Below are positions 1 through 7,969 of a DNA stretch of 64,000 nt, piece by piece. The position numbers were made by a program, and so were the translations under genes. The notes beneath the pieces are model-generated. The model saw nothing but the letters and a program-made list of their open reading frames with translations, made no database searches and had not been told where the DNA came from. Every line of letters begins with the position of its first letter. Within the stretch, counting starts at the first letter, position 1. The stretch is from Oscillospiraceae bacterium (GTDB lineage Bacteria; Bacillota; Clostridia; Oscillospirales; Ruminococcaceae), in NCBI GenBank assembly GCA_031284525.1, contig JAISZR010000004.1, forward strand, positions 248,001 through 312,000, given 5' to 3'.

Positions 1-2439
1 GTGACGGTGCAGAGAGAGTCGCTTGAAAAAGAGATTGCGGACCTTGAAAAAGCTTCTGCGGAATTGGAGGCGCCTGCGAATTCGGAAAAAATCGAGGAAT
101 TGAAAAAAGATGTGGCGACGAAAAAGGCTGAGGAACTGAAAATGGCTGGTGATGTGAAAAAAGCTGATGAGATGGGAAAAGCCGATAAGGACGTGGAAGC
201 ATTTTCAAAATTTCGTCAATATTTGGTAGAACAAGGGGCGTCGATTGACGAGCTTAACGAGGTGGATAGGATGTGTGCTGGGGCGAGAGACGCTCAGAAA
301 CTTCTAATTTTAGAGCTTGTTGATAAGCGTGTTGATGCGGAATTGTCATATGCTATGGCGCCCAAAAGTGAGGGAGATGAGGAAAATAACAAACAGTATC
401 CCGACTTGGTCTCGGAATATGAAACATCCAAGCGGAATATAAAGGAATCTCGAGATAAATGTGAGGCTGCCGTTTCAGATGGTCCTGATGTGATTTCTCA
501 GACTAAAAAGCAAAAAGAGGCTGAAGTTGCTCAAAAGGCGGGGGAGGCCAATTCAAAAGCCAGAGAATTAGTTAAGGAGATAGTTCACTTAGGAAATATC
601 TCGTCGGGCATGGTTTTGGCGAGACAAGATGAAAGCAGAGTTATAGATGAAATGAAAGTGGCAACCCTTGGGAAATATTCTGCGGCGCTTGGGGCGGGAG
701 CATCAGCGGAATATAAAGCGACCAAGACTGGTGGGGGAAACTTGAAAATACTTGAAGGTTTGAAGCTAGCAGATACGGCAAATGTGAAACAGTTAGCTGA
801 TGATATATATTTGTTGGTGGAAGCAAAATTGCTGAGATTTGAAAGTGATGGTGATAGAGTAACTTATTTGGACAGCATTATTGCAGAGTTGAATGCGGCG
901 AGATCGAGAATCGTAGAGGATGACTTTGCTCGTGAGTTGGTGGCGATTGCGGAAAATTTGGAAAATCGGTTGCTTGAGCTGAGGGTGCAGGCTCAAAATA
1001 GGTTGGATGGAGGTTCACAGCGCGATAAACTGGAAAAAGATCTAAAAATTCTACAAACGGAATACTTGAAGGTGTTGGATTCCAATGATCTTGTAAAAGC
1101 AGAGCAGATAAAGTTGAAGATGGATGCCTTGAGTAAGAAAATGCGGGATAGTAACAAGATTGGTGCCTTTTTGGAGAATAAAGAAGCGATAAAGGTTGAA
1201 GAAAAAAAAGTTGAGGAGGGTCGAAAAGCAAGCGCCCAGCTTCCGGCTTTAACGGCAAAAGCGGGAGCGTTGCGGGATGAACTGCCTCAGGCGATTCTAG
1301 ATGTTGTAGATGATGCAAGTGGAAGGTCTACGCTTGATGACTTCTTTAAGACGGGCGATGAGAAATTGCTATTTGGGATGGATAAAGAGGTGTTGGATAC
1401 TTTAGGTGATAAGAAGAAGAGATCGATGATCGATGACCTTTTTAAAATTGAGGCGGAAATAGATTTTGGAGAGGCAAAAATTTTGGAAGGTCAAGAAGCA
1501 GAAGATAGGCTCACCTCCCTGAAAATGGACGAAAAGATGTTGCAGTCCGAAATGGACTTTGGGACTTGGAGCTCCTTGAGTGATATGAACGCAGAGATCG
1601 AGAAGACGAAAGAACTAATTGAAGGTGCAACATTGGTCTCGGATGTGACAAAGGTGGATGAATTTGTTGATGCGGTTGCGAATTCCGTGTCGGTTATTGG
1701 CGCTGCTGGGGTGGATGCGACACTAAAAGAAGTTAAAGATGAGATTGCGGCGAAGGTGGCAAGTAGCGGTGGCGCGGTGCCAGCAGCTCTGAATAAAACT
1801 TATGACAAAATCAATGGTATGTTGGATGGAAAGGTAAGTACAACTGTTGAAAATATGCAGACTGAGTCGGAGATTATGCAGGAGGTCAATAATGTTTTGG
1901 AAGGCAGTAGGCTTTTGCACGACGAAGAACAAGCAATTTTGATTCTTTTGTTTGACAGATTGGAAAAGCGTGGTGATTCGACTATTTATTCCAGCTTAAA
2001 AAACCAGAAGCTAATGGAAGCCCTAAAGAGTGGGAACATTTTGGTAATAAGCAAATTCGAGCAACCAAATACGGATCTTTATGTGCCACTTGAGAATTTG
2101 GCGGGATATGCAAAATACGATTATGTGTGGGAATTGGATGGGACAAGTGCCAGTTTAGTGAAGGGTAAGCAGGTATACAAATTCAAGGATGGCAGCAACG
2201 TGGTTGAATCTGCCGACATTAGCAAATTCGACAAAGAAATGAAATATGAGAAAGAAGATATGACAGAAAAAGCGAAATTTAAATCTGTAATGTATGTGCC
2301 TCGAGATTATGTTTGCAAGACTTTCGAGGTGGATGTTAAACTAATAGGTAATTCTAACTACGCTATTATGTGTAGAAGTAACTTGGAGGGAACGCTTGAG
2401 GATTTGGAAAAGAAACTGGCCGCAAATGAGGCAGATTGA
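1..2439 (+). CDS. Partial coiled-coil protein with C-terminal stalk-like domain, eCIS locus
   Basis: The frame is open at the left edge, so the true start is probably outside the window; 812 residues are visible. The first ~670 residues are rich in Lys, Glu, Ala and Leu with heptad-like spacing and no obvious membrane segment, as in a long alpha-helical coiled coil. The last ~130 residues resemble a copper-amine-oxidase-N-like 'stalk' domain: a YVPLENLAGYAKYDYVW block, then a KGKQVYKFKDGSN block, then a second MYVPRDYV block. Such domains are typical of Gram-positive surface proteins. The stop overlaps the next start (TTGA), so it is translationally coupled to the cap gene. It could be a surface tether, a scaffold or an effector; I do not recognise the full-length protein. 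Confidence 0.6.
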   Translation: MTVQRESLEKEIADLEKASAELEAPANSEKIEELKKDVATKKAEELKMAGDVKKADEMGKADKDVEAFSKFRQYLVEQGASIDELNEVDRMCAGARDAQKLLILELVDKRVDAELSYAMAPKSEGDEENNKQYPDLVSEYETSKRNIKESRDKCEAAVSDGPDVISQTKKQKEAEVAQKAGEANSKARELVKEIVHLGNISSGMVLARQDESRVIDEMKVATLGKYSAALGAGASAEYKATKTGGGNLKILEGLKLADTANVKQLADDIYLLVEAKLLRFESDGDRVTYLDSIIAELNAARSRIVEDDFARELVAIAENLENRLLELRVQAQNRLDGGSQRDKLEKDLKILQTEYLKVLDSNDLVKAEQIKLKMDALSKKMRDSNKIGAFLENKEAIKVEEKKVEEGRKASAQLPALTAKAGALRDELPQAILDVVDDASGRSTLDDFFKTGDEKLLFGMDKEVLDTLGDKKKRSMIDDLFKIEAEIDFGEAKILEGQEAEDRLTSLKMDEKMLQSEMDFGTWSSLSDMNAEIEKTKELIEGATLVSDVTKVDEFVDAVANSVSVIGAAGVDATLKEVKDEIAAKVASSGGAVPAALNKTYDKINGMLDGKVSTTVENMQTESEIMQEVNNVLEGSRLLHDEEQAILILLFDRLEKRGDSTIYSSLKNQKLMEALKSGNILVISKFEQPNTDLYVPLENLAGYAKYDYVWELDGTSASLVKGKQVYKFKDGSNVVESADISKFDKEMKYEKEDMTEKAKFKSVMYVPRDYVCKTFEVDVKLIGNSNYAIMCRSNLEGTLEDLEKKLAANEAD

Positions 2440-3044
2440 GCGGGAGGGAGTTGAGTTATCTGGCTGGGTACACTGTTATTTCGGATATCGGAGACCATAT
2501 ATTGAAGTTGTTGAGGAGTAGGATATGCCCTGAGCCGCTTGTTAATCCTCAATCGATTGATTTTGCCTCTCCCGCAGATGAGAATTCAGATTATACTCTT
2601 GGTATTTTCCTTTATGACATGAAAGAAAATTTGGAGCACACTGAGCTCAGAATGGTTCCGATGGAAAACCGCAAAATGAAATTTCCCCCGCATAGTTTTA
2701 CCACTTTTTACATGCTCTATGTTAATGCTTCCGCACAGATTGGAGTTAAATCTCTTGACGCTCAGAAAATAATAGCAAGGGCGGCGCAGGTGCTCTATGA
2801 CGTCCGGCAGATAGATGTGGGCAGCTTTCATAGTGACCCCGGTAGTTTAGACGAATTGGCTAAGATCACGGAATCTAGGCTTACTTTTGATGAAAAGACT
2901 AAGGTATGGTCGGCACTTAATAAGCCGATGCAATTGGCCATTTATTATGAAATCGCACCGGTTCTTATCTCGTCAGAGAGGGTAATGGATGCGCCGAGCG
3001 TTATGCGTGGTAGCTACAAATTTAGGGAGCTCGGGGGTAAATAG
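2436..3044 (+). CDS. eCIS cap/tail terminator, DUF4255 (Pvc16-like)
   Basis: This 202-residue protein matches the DUF4255/Pvc16 N-terminal family, which caps the distal end of the sheath-tube in contractile injection systems. Visible family features are the opening YTVISDIGDHILKLLR segment, the LGIFLYDMKEN strand and the PPHSFTTFYMLYVNA segment. The TTG start at 2436 overlaps the upstream TGA; another TTG at 2451 is possible but sits directly against its GGGAGGG. No C-terminal carbohydrate or carboxypeptidase-like extension is fused to it, and the next gene may supply that role. The family call is good; the exact start is uncertain. Confidence 0.8.
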   Translation: MSGRELSYLAGYTVISDIGDHILKLLRSRICPEPLVNPQSIDFASPADENSDYTLGIFLYDMKENLEHTELRMVPMENRKMKFPPHSFTTFYMLYVNASAQIGVKSLDAQKIIARAAQVLYDVRQIDVGSFHSDPGSLDELAKITESRLTFDEKTKVWSALNKPMQLAIYYEIAPVLISSERVMDAPSVMRGSYKFRELGGK

Positions 3045-3147
3045 ATTCTTAACAAGCGGTTCTTTTTTGCCAGTAGAAAAGGCCGGCCGCAACAACGGCA
3101 GGCTTAGGCAGAAAAATAAAGTGGTGAGGAAGCAGGTGATTTTGGAA

Positions 3148-3888
3148 ATGAATACAGTGGTAACACACACAGTTAGTTTTGTTCTTGCCTTAAGGGACAG
3201 TTGGTGTGATAGGTTAATAGGGCAAGCCGGTTTTGTTTTCTTTCTGGACGGTGTGCGCTTTTCCCCGATAAAAAAGGAATCTGGTTACTATGTGTTTATT
3301 AATCTTGAAAAAGATGTATTTAACTTGCGAGTGGAACATAGTGACTTTTATCCAAAAGAACTGAACGTAAATTTGAATGAGGTGTCAGAGCTTGATTTTG
3401 TGTTGGAATTGCCACTGATTCCCAAATTTCAAAATAAGTTGCCGCTGAGTTGTTCTAACTTATATGGGAGGGTTGACCCGAATACTGAGGTATATGTTGC
3501 GAAGAATCAACCAAGAGGGAAGATCCAATTTGCCGAGTTCAAGGATGATAATGTCTTGGTAGTGAGTAATTCCGGTAAGCTCAGTATACTGGGAGCAACG
3601 TTGGCAGTTCTTTGTTCCGAAAGTGCGAAATTTGAGACGTTTTGCGTTTTGAAGAAGTATTCTTATGAGGAATATAAGATAAGCAAGAAGCTGACGGGGA
3701 ATTATAAGAAGGGCGATTTAATTTCAAAAGCATATCTCGGCATTGCGGATAGTGAAGGTAATTTTAGCATGTTTGCTGGCGCTTCGAGTGAATGCAAAGA
3801 TTATATCTGGGGCTTTTCGCTTGGTGGCAAAATCAGATTCAAAAATATAACCTTGGATTCGGATAGTAAGCGACTTGACGTGGGGTAG
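3148..3888 (+). CDS. eCIS accessory beta-domain protein (carboxypeptidase-regulatory-like N-terminus)
   Basis: A 246-residue protein between the cap and the PAAR-like gene. I chose the ATG at 3148 because AGGTGA lies 8 bases upstream; the longer frame back to 2989 overlaps the cap gene by 56 bases and lacks a ribosome site. Residues ~5-90 look like a beta-sandwich of the carboxypeptidase-regulatory type: LALRDSW, then a FFLDGVRF turn, then GYYVFINL. The remainder is beta-rich without known catalytic motifs. The position suggests a structural or target-binding role on the particle, but this is inference. It overlaps nothing and is 11 bases from the next gene. Confidence 0.5.
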   Translation: MNTVVTHTVSFVLALRDSWCDRLIGQAGFVFFLDGVRFSPIKKESGYYVFINLEKDVFNLRVEHSDFYPKELNVNLNEVSELDFVLELPLIPKFQNKLPLSCSNLYGRVDPNTEVYVAKNQPRGKIQFAEFKDDNVLVVSNSGKLSILGATLAVLCSESAKFETFCVLKKYSYEEYKISKKLTGNYKKGDLISKAYLGIADSEGNFSMFAGASSECKDYIWGFSLGGKIRFKNITLDSDSKRLDVG

Positions 3889-3899
3889 GAGGGGTTCAT

Positions 3900-4289
3900 T
3901 TGGGAGTCTGTTTGACTGGTGGAGTTTCCCTGTGTTGTTCTTTTGGTGCAGCACCGACACCACTCAATGTGATGCCGGAACATGGAGTGCTGGCCGAAAA
4001 TAAGGTTGTTGTTTGTTCAGATAACACGGTCCCTAATGTTAACATAACACCATTTGGCATGTGTAGCTCAATGGCGAATCCGGCAGTTTCTTCTGCAACA
4101 GCAGCCGCGATGGGTGTTTTAACGCCGCAACCCTGCACGCCGATGATTGTTGGCGCATGGATGCCATTTTCTGCGACTGTGCTAGTTGGCGGCAAGCCTT
4201 TGGTGAAAACAGATGCAACATTGAACTGCACATACGCGGGAGTAATTTCGGTTGTTGTTCCCGGTCAGTTTAGTGTGAATACAGATTGA
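3900..4289 (+). CDS. PAAR-like tip protein, DUF4280 family
   Basis: This 129-residue protein resembles DUF4280/PAAR-like proteins that sharpen the spike tip of contractile systems and can carry effectors. It shows the cysteine and proline pattern of that family: CLTGGVSLCCSFG near the N-terminus, NITPFGMCSSMANP in the middle, TPQPCTPMIVGAWMPF after it, and a closing KTDATLNCTYAGVISVV. The cysteines at about 4, 12, 13, 39, 54, 78 and 109 could bind metal. The TTG start follows TAGGAGGGG by about 6 bases. It is the last gene before a 224-base gap, so it may end an early transcript with the cap. Confidence 0.75.
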   Translation: MGVCLTGGVSLCCSFGAAPTPLNVMPEHGVLAENKVVVCSDNTVPNVNITPFGMCSSMANPAVSSATAAAMGVLTPQPCTPMIVGAWMPFSATVLVGGKPLVKTDATLNCTYAGVISVVVPGQFSVNTD

Positions 4290-4513
4290 GTTTTAAAGAA
4301 GCCTTAATGTGCTAGTGTTGGGCTGGAGCGCCTATTAACGTTGATTAGTGCCGATTTGCATTTGCAGTGCAGGTAAGATTTAATTGTTTTGTTGTATGGC
4401 CAACAACAAAATGAGAAGGTTTTGGGTGTGTTTCAAGTGCAATTTGGCATAAATATAACTTAATATATGAAGGGGGGAAGATTTTAGGTCAATTGGCTTA
4501 AAATCGGACGAGT
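4290..4513 (+). promoter_or_regulatory. Leader region of the sheath operon, candidate promoter at 4356-4384
   Basis: This 224-base gap contains a possible sigma-A promoter, TTGCAT (4356-4361), 17 bases, TTTAAT (4379-4384). AAGGGGGGAAG at 4470-4480 is far stronger than the weak GGACGAG just before the sheath ATG, and a tiny frame TTG-GCT-TAA follows it. The sheath mRNA may therefore start here. The promoter call is tentative. Confidence 0.35.
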
Positions 4514-6259
4514 ATGGCCGAGTATTTATCACCTGGAGTGTACGTGGAAGAGGTTGATAGTGGAGCCAAATCGGTTGACGGGGTCAGCACTAGTGTGGCT
4601 GGTTTTATCGGTTTGGCTGCCAAGGGCAAGGTCAAGGGCACTCCAGAGTTAGTGACCAGCTTTGCGGAATACCAGAGAAAGTTCGGTGGTTACCTAAGTG
4701 AAAGTCTATATGGGGAATTCAGGTATTTGCCATATAGTGTTGAGCAATTTTTCCACAATGGTGGATCCAGATGTTATGTTATGAGAGTTGCTCCTCCGGA
4801 TGTTAAATTGGCATCAAAGGAAACGGCGAACAAAAGGCTGAAGATAACAGCTGAGAATCCGGGTTCATGGGGGAATGATGTTGTTGTTGCATTTACCAAA
4901 AGCTCAAGAAGCAAAACACAGATTTTGGAAGAGCAGCCGAAGGATAATCGATATGTTCTAAAATCTATTGCGGGCTTCAATGTTGGCGATACGATTGTTT
5001 TTTCTGATGGCAAAAAGCGGGTTTATAACAGAATAACAAAGATTTTGGGGAATGCCATTACCACAGAAAAGCCATTTGAAGCCGGTGTTGCGGATACGAA
5101 TTTGATTGCAACAAAAACACTTTCGACCTGTGAAATAAACATTCAGGTCTCGTATGATGGAGTAATCGAGAAGTACGAGTTTGTCAATCTCAGTACGATT
5201 TCGTCCAATTTCATCGAGAAAAGACTTGGGAAAAGCGCTTTGATTGGTGTCACATTCAGTGGGTCGGGCGGCAAACCTGATGAAAAGCAAGAGGCCAAGT
5301 CGATTATGCAGGTTTTGTTTGACGAGGATCTTGAAAAAGTGATTTTGACCTTGGCGGGAGGCGCTGACGGCAGCGTTTCGAAGGTCGATCCATCGGTGTT
5401 CATTGGGGAGGACAAAGGGCCTTCTGAGAGAACAGGAATTCAATCCTTCTTAGAAAACAACGTTGTTAGCATTATGGCGGTTCCTGGGGTTACGGATCCT
5501 TCTGTGATTGTTTCCCTTGTTAATCATTGCTCGTTGATGAGCAACAGAGTGGCGATTTTGGATGCGCCAAGAGATATCGTTAGAGTTGACGAGTTACTTG
5601 CATATCGTTCGATTGTAGATTCATCATACGCTGCTTTATATCACCCTTGGATTCAGACTTATGACATGTTAGACAAAAAGCGGACAAACATCCCTCCATC
5701 TGGCGCAATTGCAGGTGTTTATGCTCGTTCTGATGTGCAAAGAGGTGTTCACAAGGCTCCGGCGAATGAGAATATTAATTGCACAGGGTTAAGTTGTTTT
5801 TATAACAAAGCGGAGCAGGACATACTAAACCCTGCTGGGGTCAATCTGATTAGATCTTTCCCGGGCCAAGGGATCAAAGTTTGGGGTGCAAGAACATGCT
5901 CAGCAGATTCGAGCTTCAAATATGTCAATATCAGAAGGCTGTTTATATATGTTGAGGAATCGATTAGGACGAGTACGACGTGGGCAGTTTTTGAACCTAA
6001 TAGTGAACCGCTTTGGGCAATGGTTGGCCGCGTTATAACAAACTTTTTAACAACTGTCTGGAGAGGTGGAGCTTTGGCTGGGACGACTCCAGAAGAGGCA
6101 TTTTTCGTTGACGTGAGCAGGAACACAATGAGCCCGGACGATATTGCGAACGGCAGGTTGATTTGTACAATCGGAATTGCTCCAACAAAACCCGCGGAGT
6201 TCGTGATCTTCAGAGTAACGCAGTTGTTAGAAGGTAACGGTTCTGAAGGCGGGGAATGA
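4514..6259 (+). CDS. Contractile tail sheath protein
   Basis: A 581-residue sheath subunit that polymerises around the tube and contracts to drive it through a target envelope. The N-terminal LSPGVYVEEVDSG (residues ~5-17) is the classic sheath arm, followed by VSTSVAGFIGLAAKG. The conserved C-terminal domain (~440-581) includes WRGGALAGTTPEEAFFV and IGIAPTKPAEFVIFRVTQ, which form the inner layer and the handshake between rings. The middle (~100-300) is the variable outer domain. The ATG has only a weak adjacent GGACGAG. One long sheath gene, not two paralogues, is present. It is the first of the structural run and 56 bases from the tube gene. Confidence 0.95.
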   Translation: MAEYLSPGVYVEEVDSGAKSVDGVSTSVAGFIGLAAKGKVKGTPELVTSFAEYQRKFGGYLSESLYGEFRYLPYSVEQFFHNGGSRCYVMRVAPPDVKLASKETANKRLKITAENPGSWGNDVVVAFTKSSRSKTQILEEQPKDNRYVLKSIAGFNVGDTIVFSDGKKRVYNRITKILGNAITTEKPFEAGVADTNLIATKTLSTCEINIQVSYDGVIEKYEFVNLSTISSNFIEKRLGKSALIGVTFSGSGGKPDEKQEAKSIMQVLFDEDLEKVILTLAGGADGSVSKVDPSVFIGEDKGPSERTGIQSFLENNVVSIMAVPGVTDPSVIVSLVNHCSLMSNRVAILDAPRDIVRVDELLAYRSIVDSSYAALYHPWIQTYDMLDKKRTNIPPSGAIAGVYARSDVQRGVHKAPANENINCTGLSCFYNKAEQDILNPAGVNLIRSFPGQGIKVWGARTCSADSSFKYVNIRRLFIYVEESIRTSTTWAVFEPNSEPLWAMVGRVITNFLTTVWRGGALAGTTPEEAFFVDVSRNTMSPDDIANGRLICTIGIAPTKPAEFVIFRVTQLLEGNGSEGGE

Positions 6260-6315
6260 TGCGCCTTGTTTTTGGGGAAAATCAAGATATTTGAGTGAAG
6301 GGTGATGAATGAATT

Positions 6316-6810
6316 ATGCCATATCCATTAAAAGCATATAACTTTAACGTTGCTGTTACTGGAGGAACAGCTGCCCCAACAGCCGGCGCTACCGATGTGG
6401 GCAGCGGGATTGGCGGTGGTTTTTCTGAGGTTCAGGGCCTTGAAATTAGCCACGGTTTGATAGTGTATAGGGACGGGAATTCGCCTCTGAACACGGTAAT
6501 TCAATTCCCTGGTCTAACAACATATTCCAACGTTACTCTCAAGTGGGGAGCTACCGTTAACGTGTCTTTCTACAATTGGGTAGTCGCAACTGCAATGGCC
6601 GGCAGTAAGTTGCTCAAAAGCACGGTGGTGATTACACAGCTGGATGACGATCATTCGACTGTTTTGGCCACGTGGCAACTACAAGACGCTTTTCCGTATA
6701 AATATGTTGCGAGCGGATTCAATGCAGCTGAAAACGCGTTTTTGTTTGAAGCTGTGGAACTTTGCCATCAGGGCTTAACGCGTATTGGTGGCGTGGCGGC
6801 TGGTGCTTAG
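6316..6810 (+). CDS. Tail tube protein (Hcp/gp19-like)
   Basis: This 164-residue protein forms the inner tube of the injection particle. Evidence is the gp19/tube layout: MPYPLKAYNFNV opening strand, a glycine-rich loop (~16-37), FSEVQGLEISHGLIVYRDG, then LKWGATVNVSFYNWV and a closing FPYKYVASGFNAAENAFLFEAVEL. Length is as expected. It lies directly after the sheath, the invariant order in these systems. A GAAGGGTGATG ribosome site precedes the ATG. A strong hairpin (6824-6852) follows the stop and probably sets expression apart from later genes. Confidence 0.93.
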   Translation: MPYPLKAYNFNVAVTGGTAAPTAGATDVGSGIGGGFSEVQGLEISHGLIVYRDGNSPLNTVIQFPGLTTYSNVTLKWGATVNVSFYNWVVATAMAGSKLLKSTVVITQLDDDHSTVLATWQLQDAFPYKYVASGFNAAENAFLFEAVELCHQGLTRIGGVAAGA

Positions 6811-6823
6811 CGAGTGTTACATG

Positions 6824-6852
6824 GCAAGGTGGCCTTTTAGAGGCCACCTTGC
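6824..6852 (+). promoter_or_regulatory. Intercistronic hairpin after the tube gene
   Basis: A perfect 12-bp inverted repeat, GCAAGGTGGCCT ... AGGCCACCTTGC, with a 5-base loop. No U-run follows, so it is more likely an mRNA-stabilising or partial-termination element than a full terminator. It sits between the high-copy sheath/tube genes and the low-copy assembly and baseplate genes. Confidence 0.7.
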
Positions 6853-6884
6853 GGAGATAGTTTCTATAAAGAAAGGGTCGTAAA

Positions 6885-7241
6885 ATGTTTAAGACAGAAT
6901 ATGAATTTTCGTTACCTAAGGGATATGTTGATGAGGCGGGAACTTTGCACAATAAGGGGAAGATGAGACTTGCGACTGCAGCAGATGAGATCGTGCCGCT
7001 CAGAGACCCGAGAGTTCAGCAAAATTCCTCCTATTTGACGATTTTAATTTTGTCGCGTGTAATTACTAAACTTGGAACATTGGATTATATTGGGGTAGAT
7101 GTGATAGAGAAGTTATTCACTGCGGATCTCTCGTTCTTGCAGGATATGTACCAGAGGATCAATGATGCGGGGGTTCCTAATATTCATGCCGTTTGCCCTA
7201 GCTGTTCACATAAGTTTAATGTGCCGGTAAATTTTACCTAG
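6885..7241 (+). CDS. Phage-type tail assembly protein
   Basis: A 118-residue protein in the tail-assembly (chaperone-like) position of eCIS and PBSX-type tails. Residues ~8-60 (SLPKGYVDEAGTLHNKGKMR, then ATAADEIVPLRDPRVQQN) match the pattern found in these small proteins. The C-terminus has a CPSC motif followed by HKFNVPVNF, a half zinc ribbon with only two cysteines, so metal binding would need a dimer or another ligand. The ATG has AAAGGG 8 bases upstream. It probably helps tube polymerisation or handles the tape-measure protein; function is inferred from position. Confidence 0.75.
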   Translation: MFKTEYEFSLPKGYVDEAGTLHNKGKMRLATAADEIVPLRDPRVQQNSSYLTILILSRVITKLGTLDYIGVDVIEKLFTADLSFLQDMYQRINDAGVPNIHAVCPSCSHKFNVPVNFT

Positions 7242-7252
7242 ATGGGATAGCT

Positions 7253-7429
7253 GTGTACCCAGAAAAAGAATTACACAGTGAATTGGCGTTCATATCATAT
7301 TATTTTCATTGGAGTTTGCGAGAGGTTATGGAATTGGATCATGTTAGCAGAAGAAGATGGTGCAAGGAGATTTCGAAGATAAATGACCTAGTAAGCAACA
7401 AGCCAAAAAATATTTTTGATGTGAAGTGA
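7253..7429 (+). CDS. DUF6760-like microprotein, eCIS
   Basis: A 58-residue gene, GTG at 7253 to TGA at 7427-7429, 11 bases after the tail-assembly gene. It reads VYPEKELHSELAFISYYFHW, then SLREVMELDHVSRRRWCKEI and a basic tail. This is the DUF6760 pattern: an aliphatic/aromatic helix with an 'SLREVMELDH..RRRW' core that resembles the second half of phage tail-assembly proteins. GGGA lies 5 bases before the start. It is easy to miss because of its size, but it is in the expected place between tail-assembly and second tube genes. Confidence 0.75.
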   Translation: MYPEKELHSELAFISYYFHWSLREVMELDHVSRRRWCKEISKINDLVSNKPKNIFDVK

Positions 7430-7447
7430 CGGCAAGGGGGAATATGC

Positions 7448-7942
7448 ATGATTGGACAAAGCGACACACTAAGGCCAAGCGGATTTATGAATGCAAATAA
7501 CTTTTTTGTTACGTTTGATGCATCTCCACTTAGCTTTTCTAAGGTCACTAACCTTGAAGAAACAATCGAATATGAGACAATACAGGAGGGGGGATTGAAT
7601 CAGGAGGTACACGTGGTTCCAAAGCCAAATACAAGGGTTGGGACCGCGACATTTGAAAAGGCTGTGCATGATGATGACAAAATCTTTTTTGATCTTTTGG
7701 TGACTGCTGGGAGCCAATTTAACATGATTACAGTGTCCATTTTAGAAGGTTCGATGCCGAGGAAGTTATATTTGTTAAGCAATTGTTTTGTTACCAAATT
7801 TTCGCTTTCTGAGCTGGACGCTGCTGCCTCGAGTTTGCTGCTTTTAAGATTAGAGGTGGTGTATGGTAAGATGATACCGGCAGCTGCGAATTTATTGGCA
7901 TCCTCGCTGGTACAACTTGGGTTGGGGTTAGGTTTGCTTTGA
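7448..7942 (+). CDS. Second tube-type protein (tube initiator, Pvc5-like)
   Basis: A 164-residue tube-fold paralogue. The central LEETIEYETIQEGGLNQEVH and the KPNTRVGTATFEKAV block are typical of the second Hcp-like protein in these clusters, which makes the first ring or rings that join tube to hub. Residues ~140-164 are a hydrophobic Ala/Leu-rich tail, longer than usual. The ATG at 7448 has AAGGGGG 7 bases upstream. It differs clearly from the main tube protein at 6316, so this is not a recent duplication. Its position just before the tape-measure slot supports a tube-initiator role. Confidence 0.85.
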   Translation: MIGQSDTLRPSGFMNANNFFVTFDASPLSFSKVTNLEETIEYETIQEGGLNQEVHVVPKPNTRVGTATFEKAVHDDDKIFFDLLVTAGSQFNMITVSILEGSMPRKLYLLSNCFVTKFSLSELDAAASSLLLLRLEVVYGKMIPAAANLLASSLVQLGLGLGLL

Positions 7943-7969
7943 TTTGTTGCGGATTTGGGGGTTCGGGTG

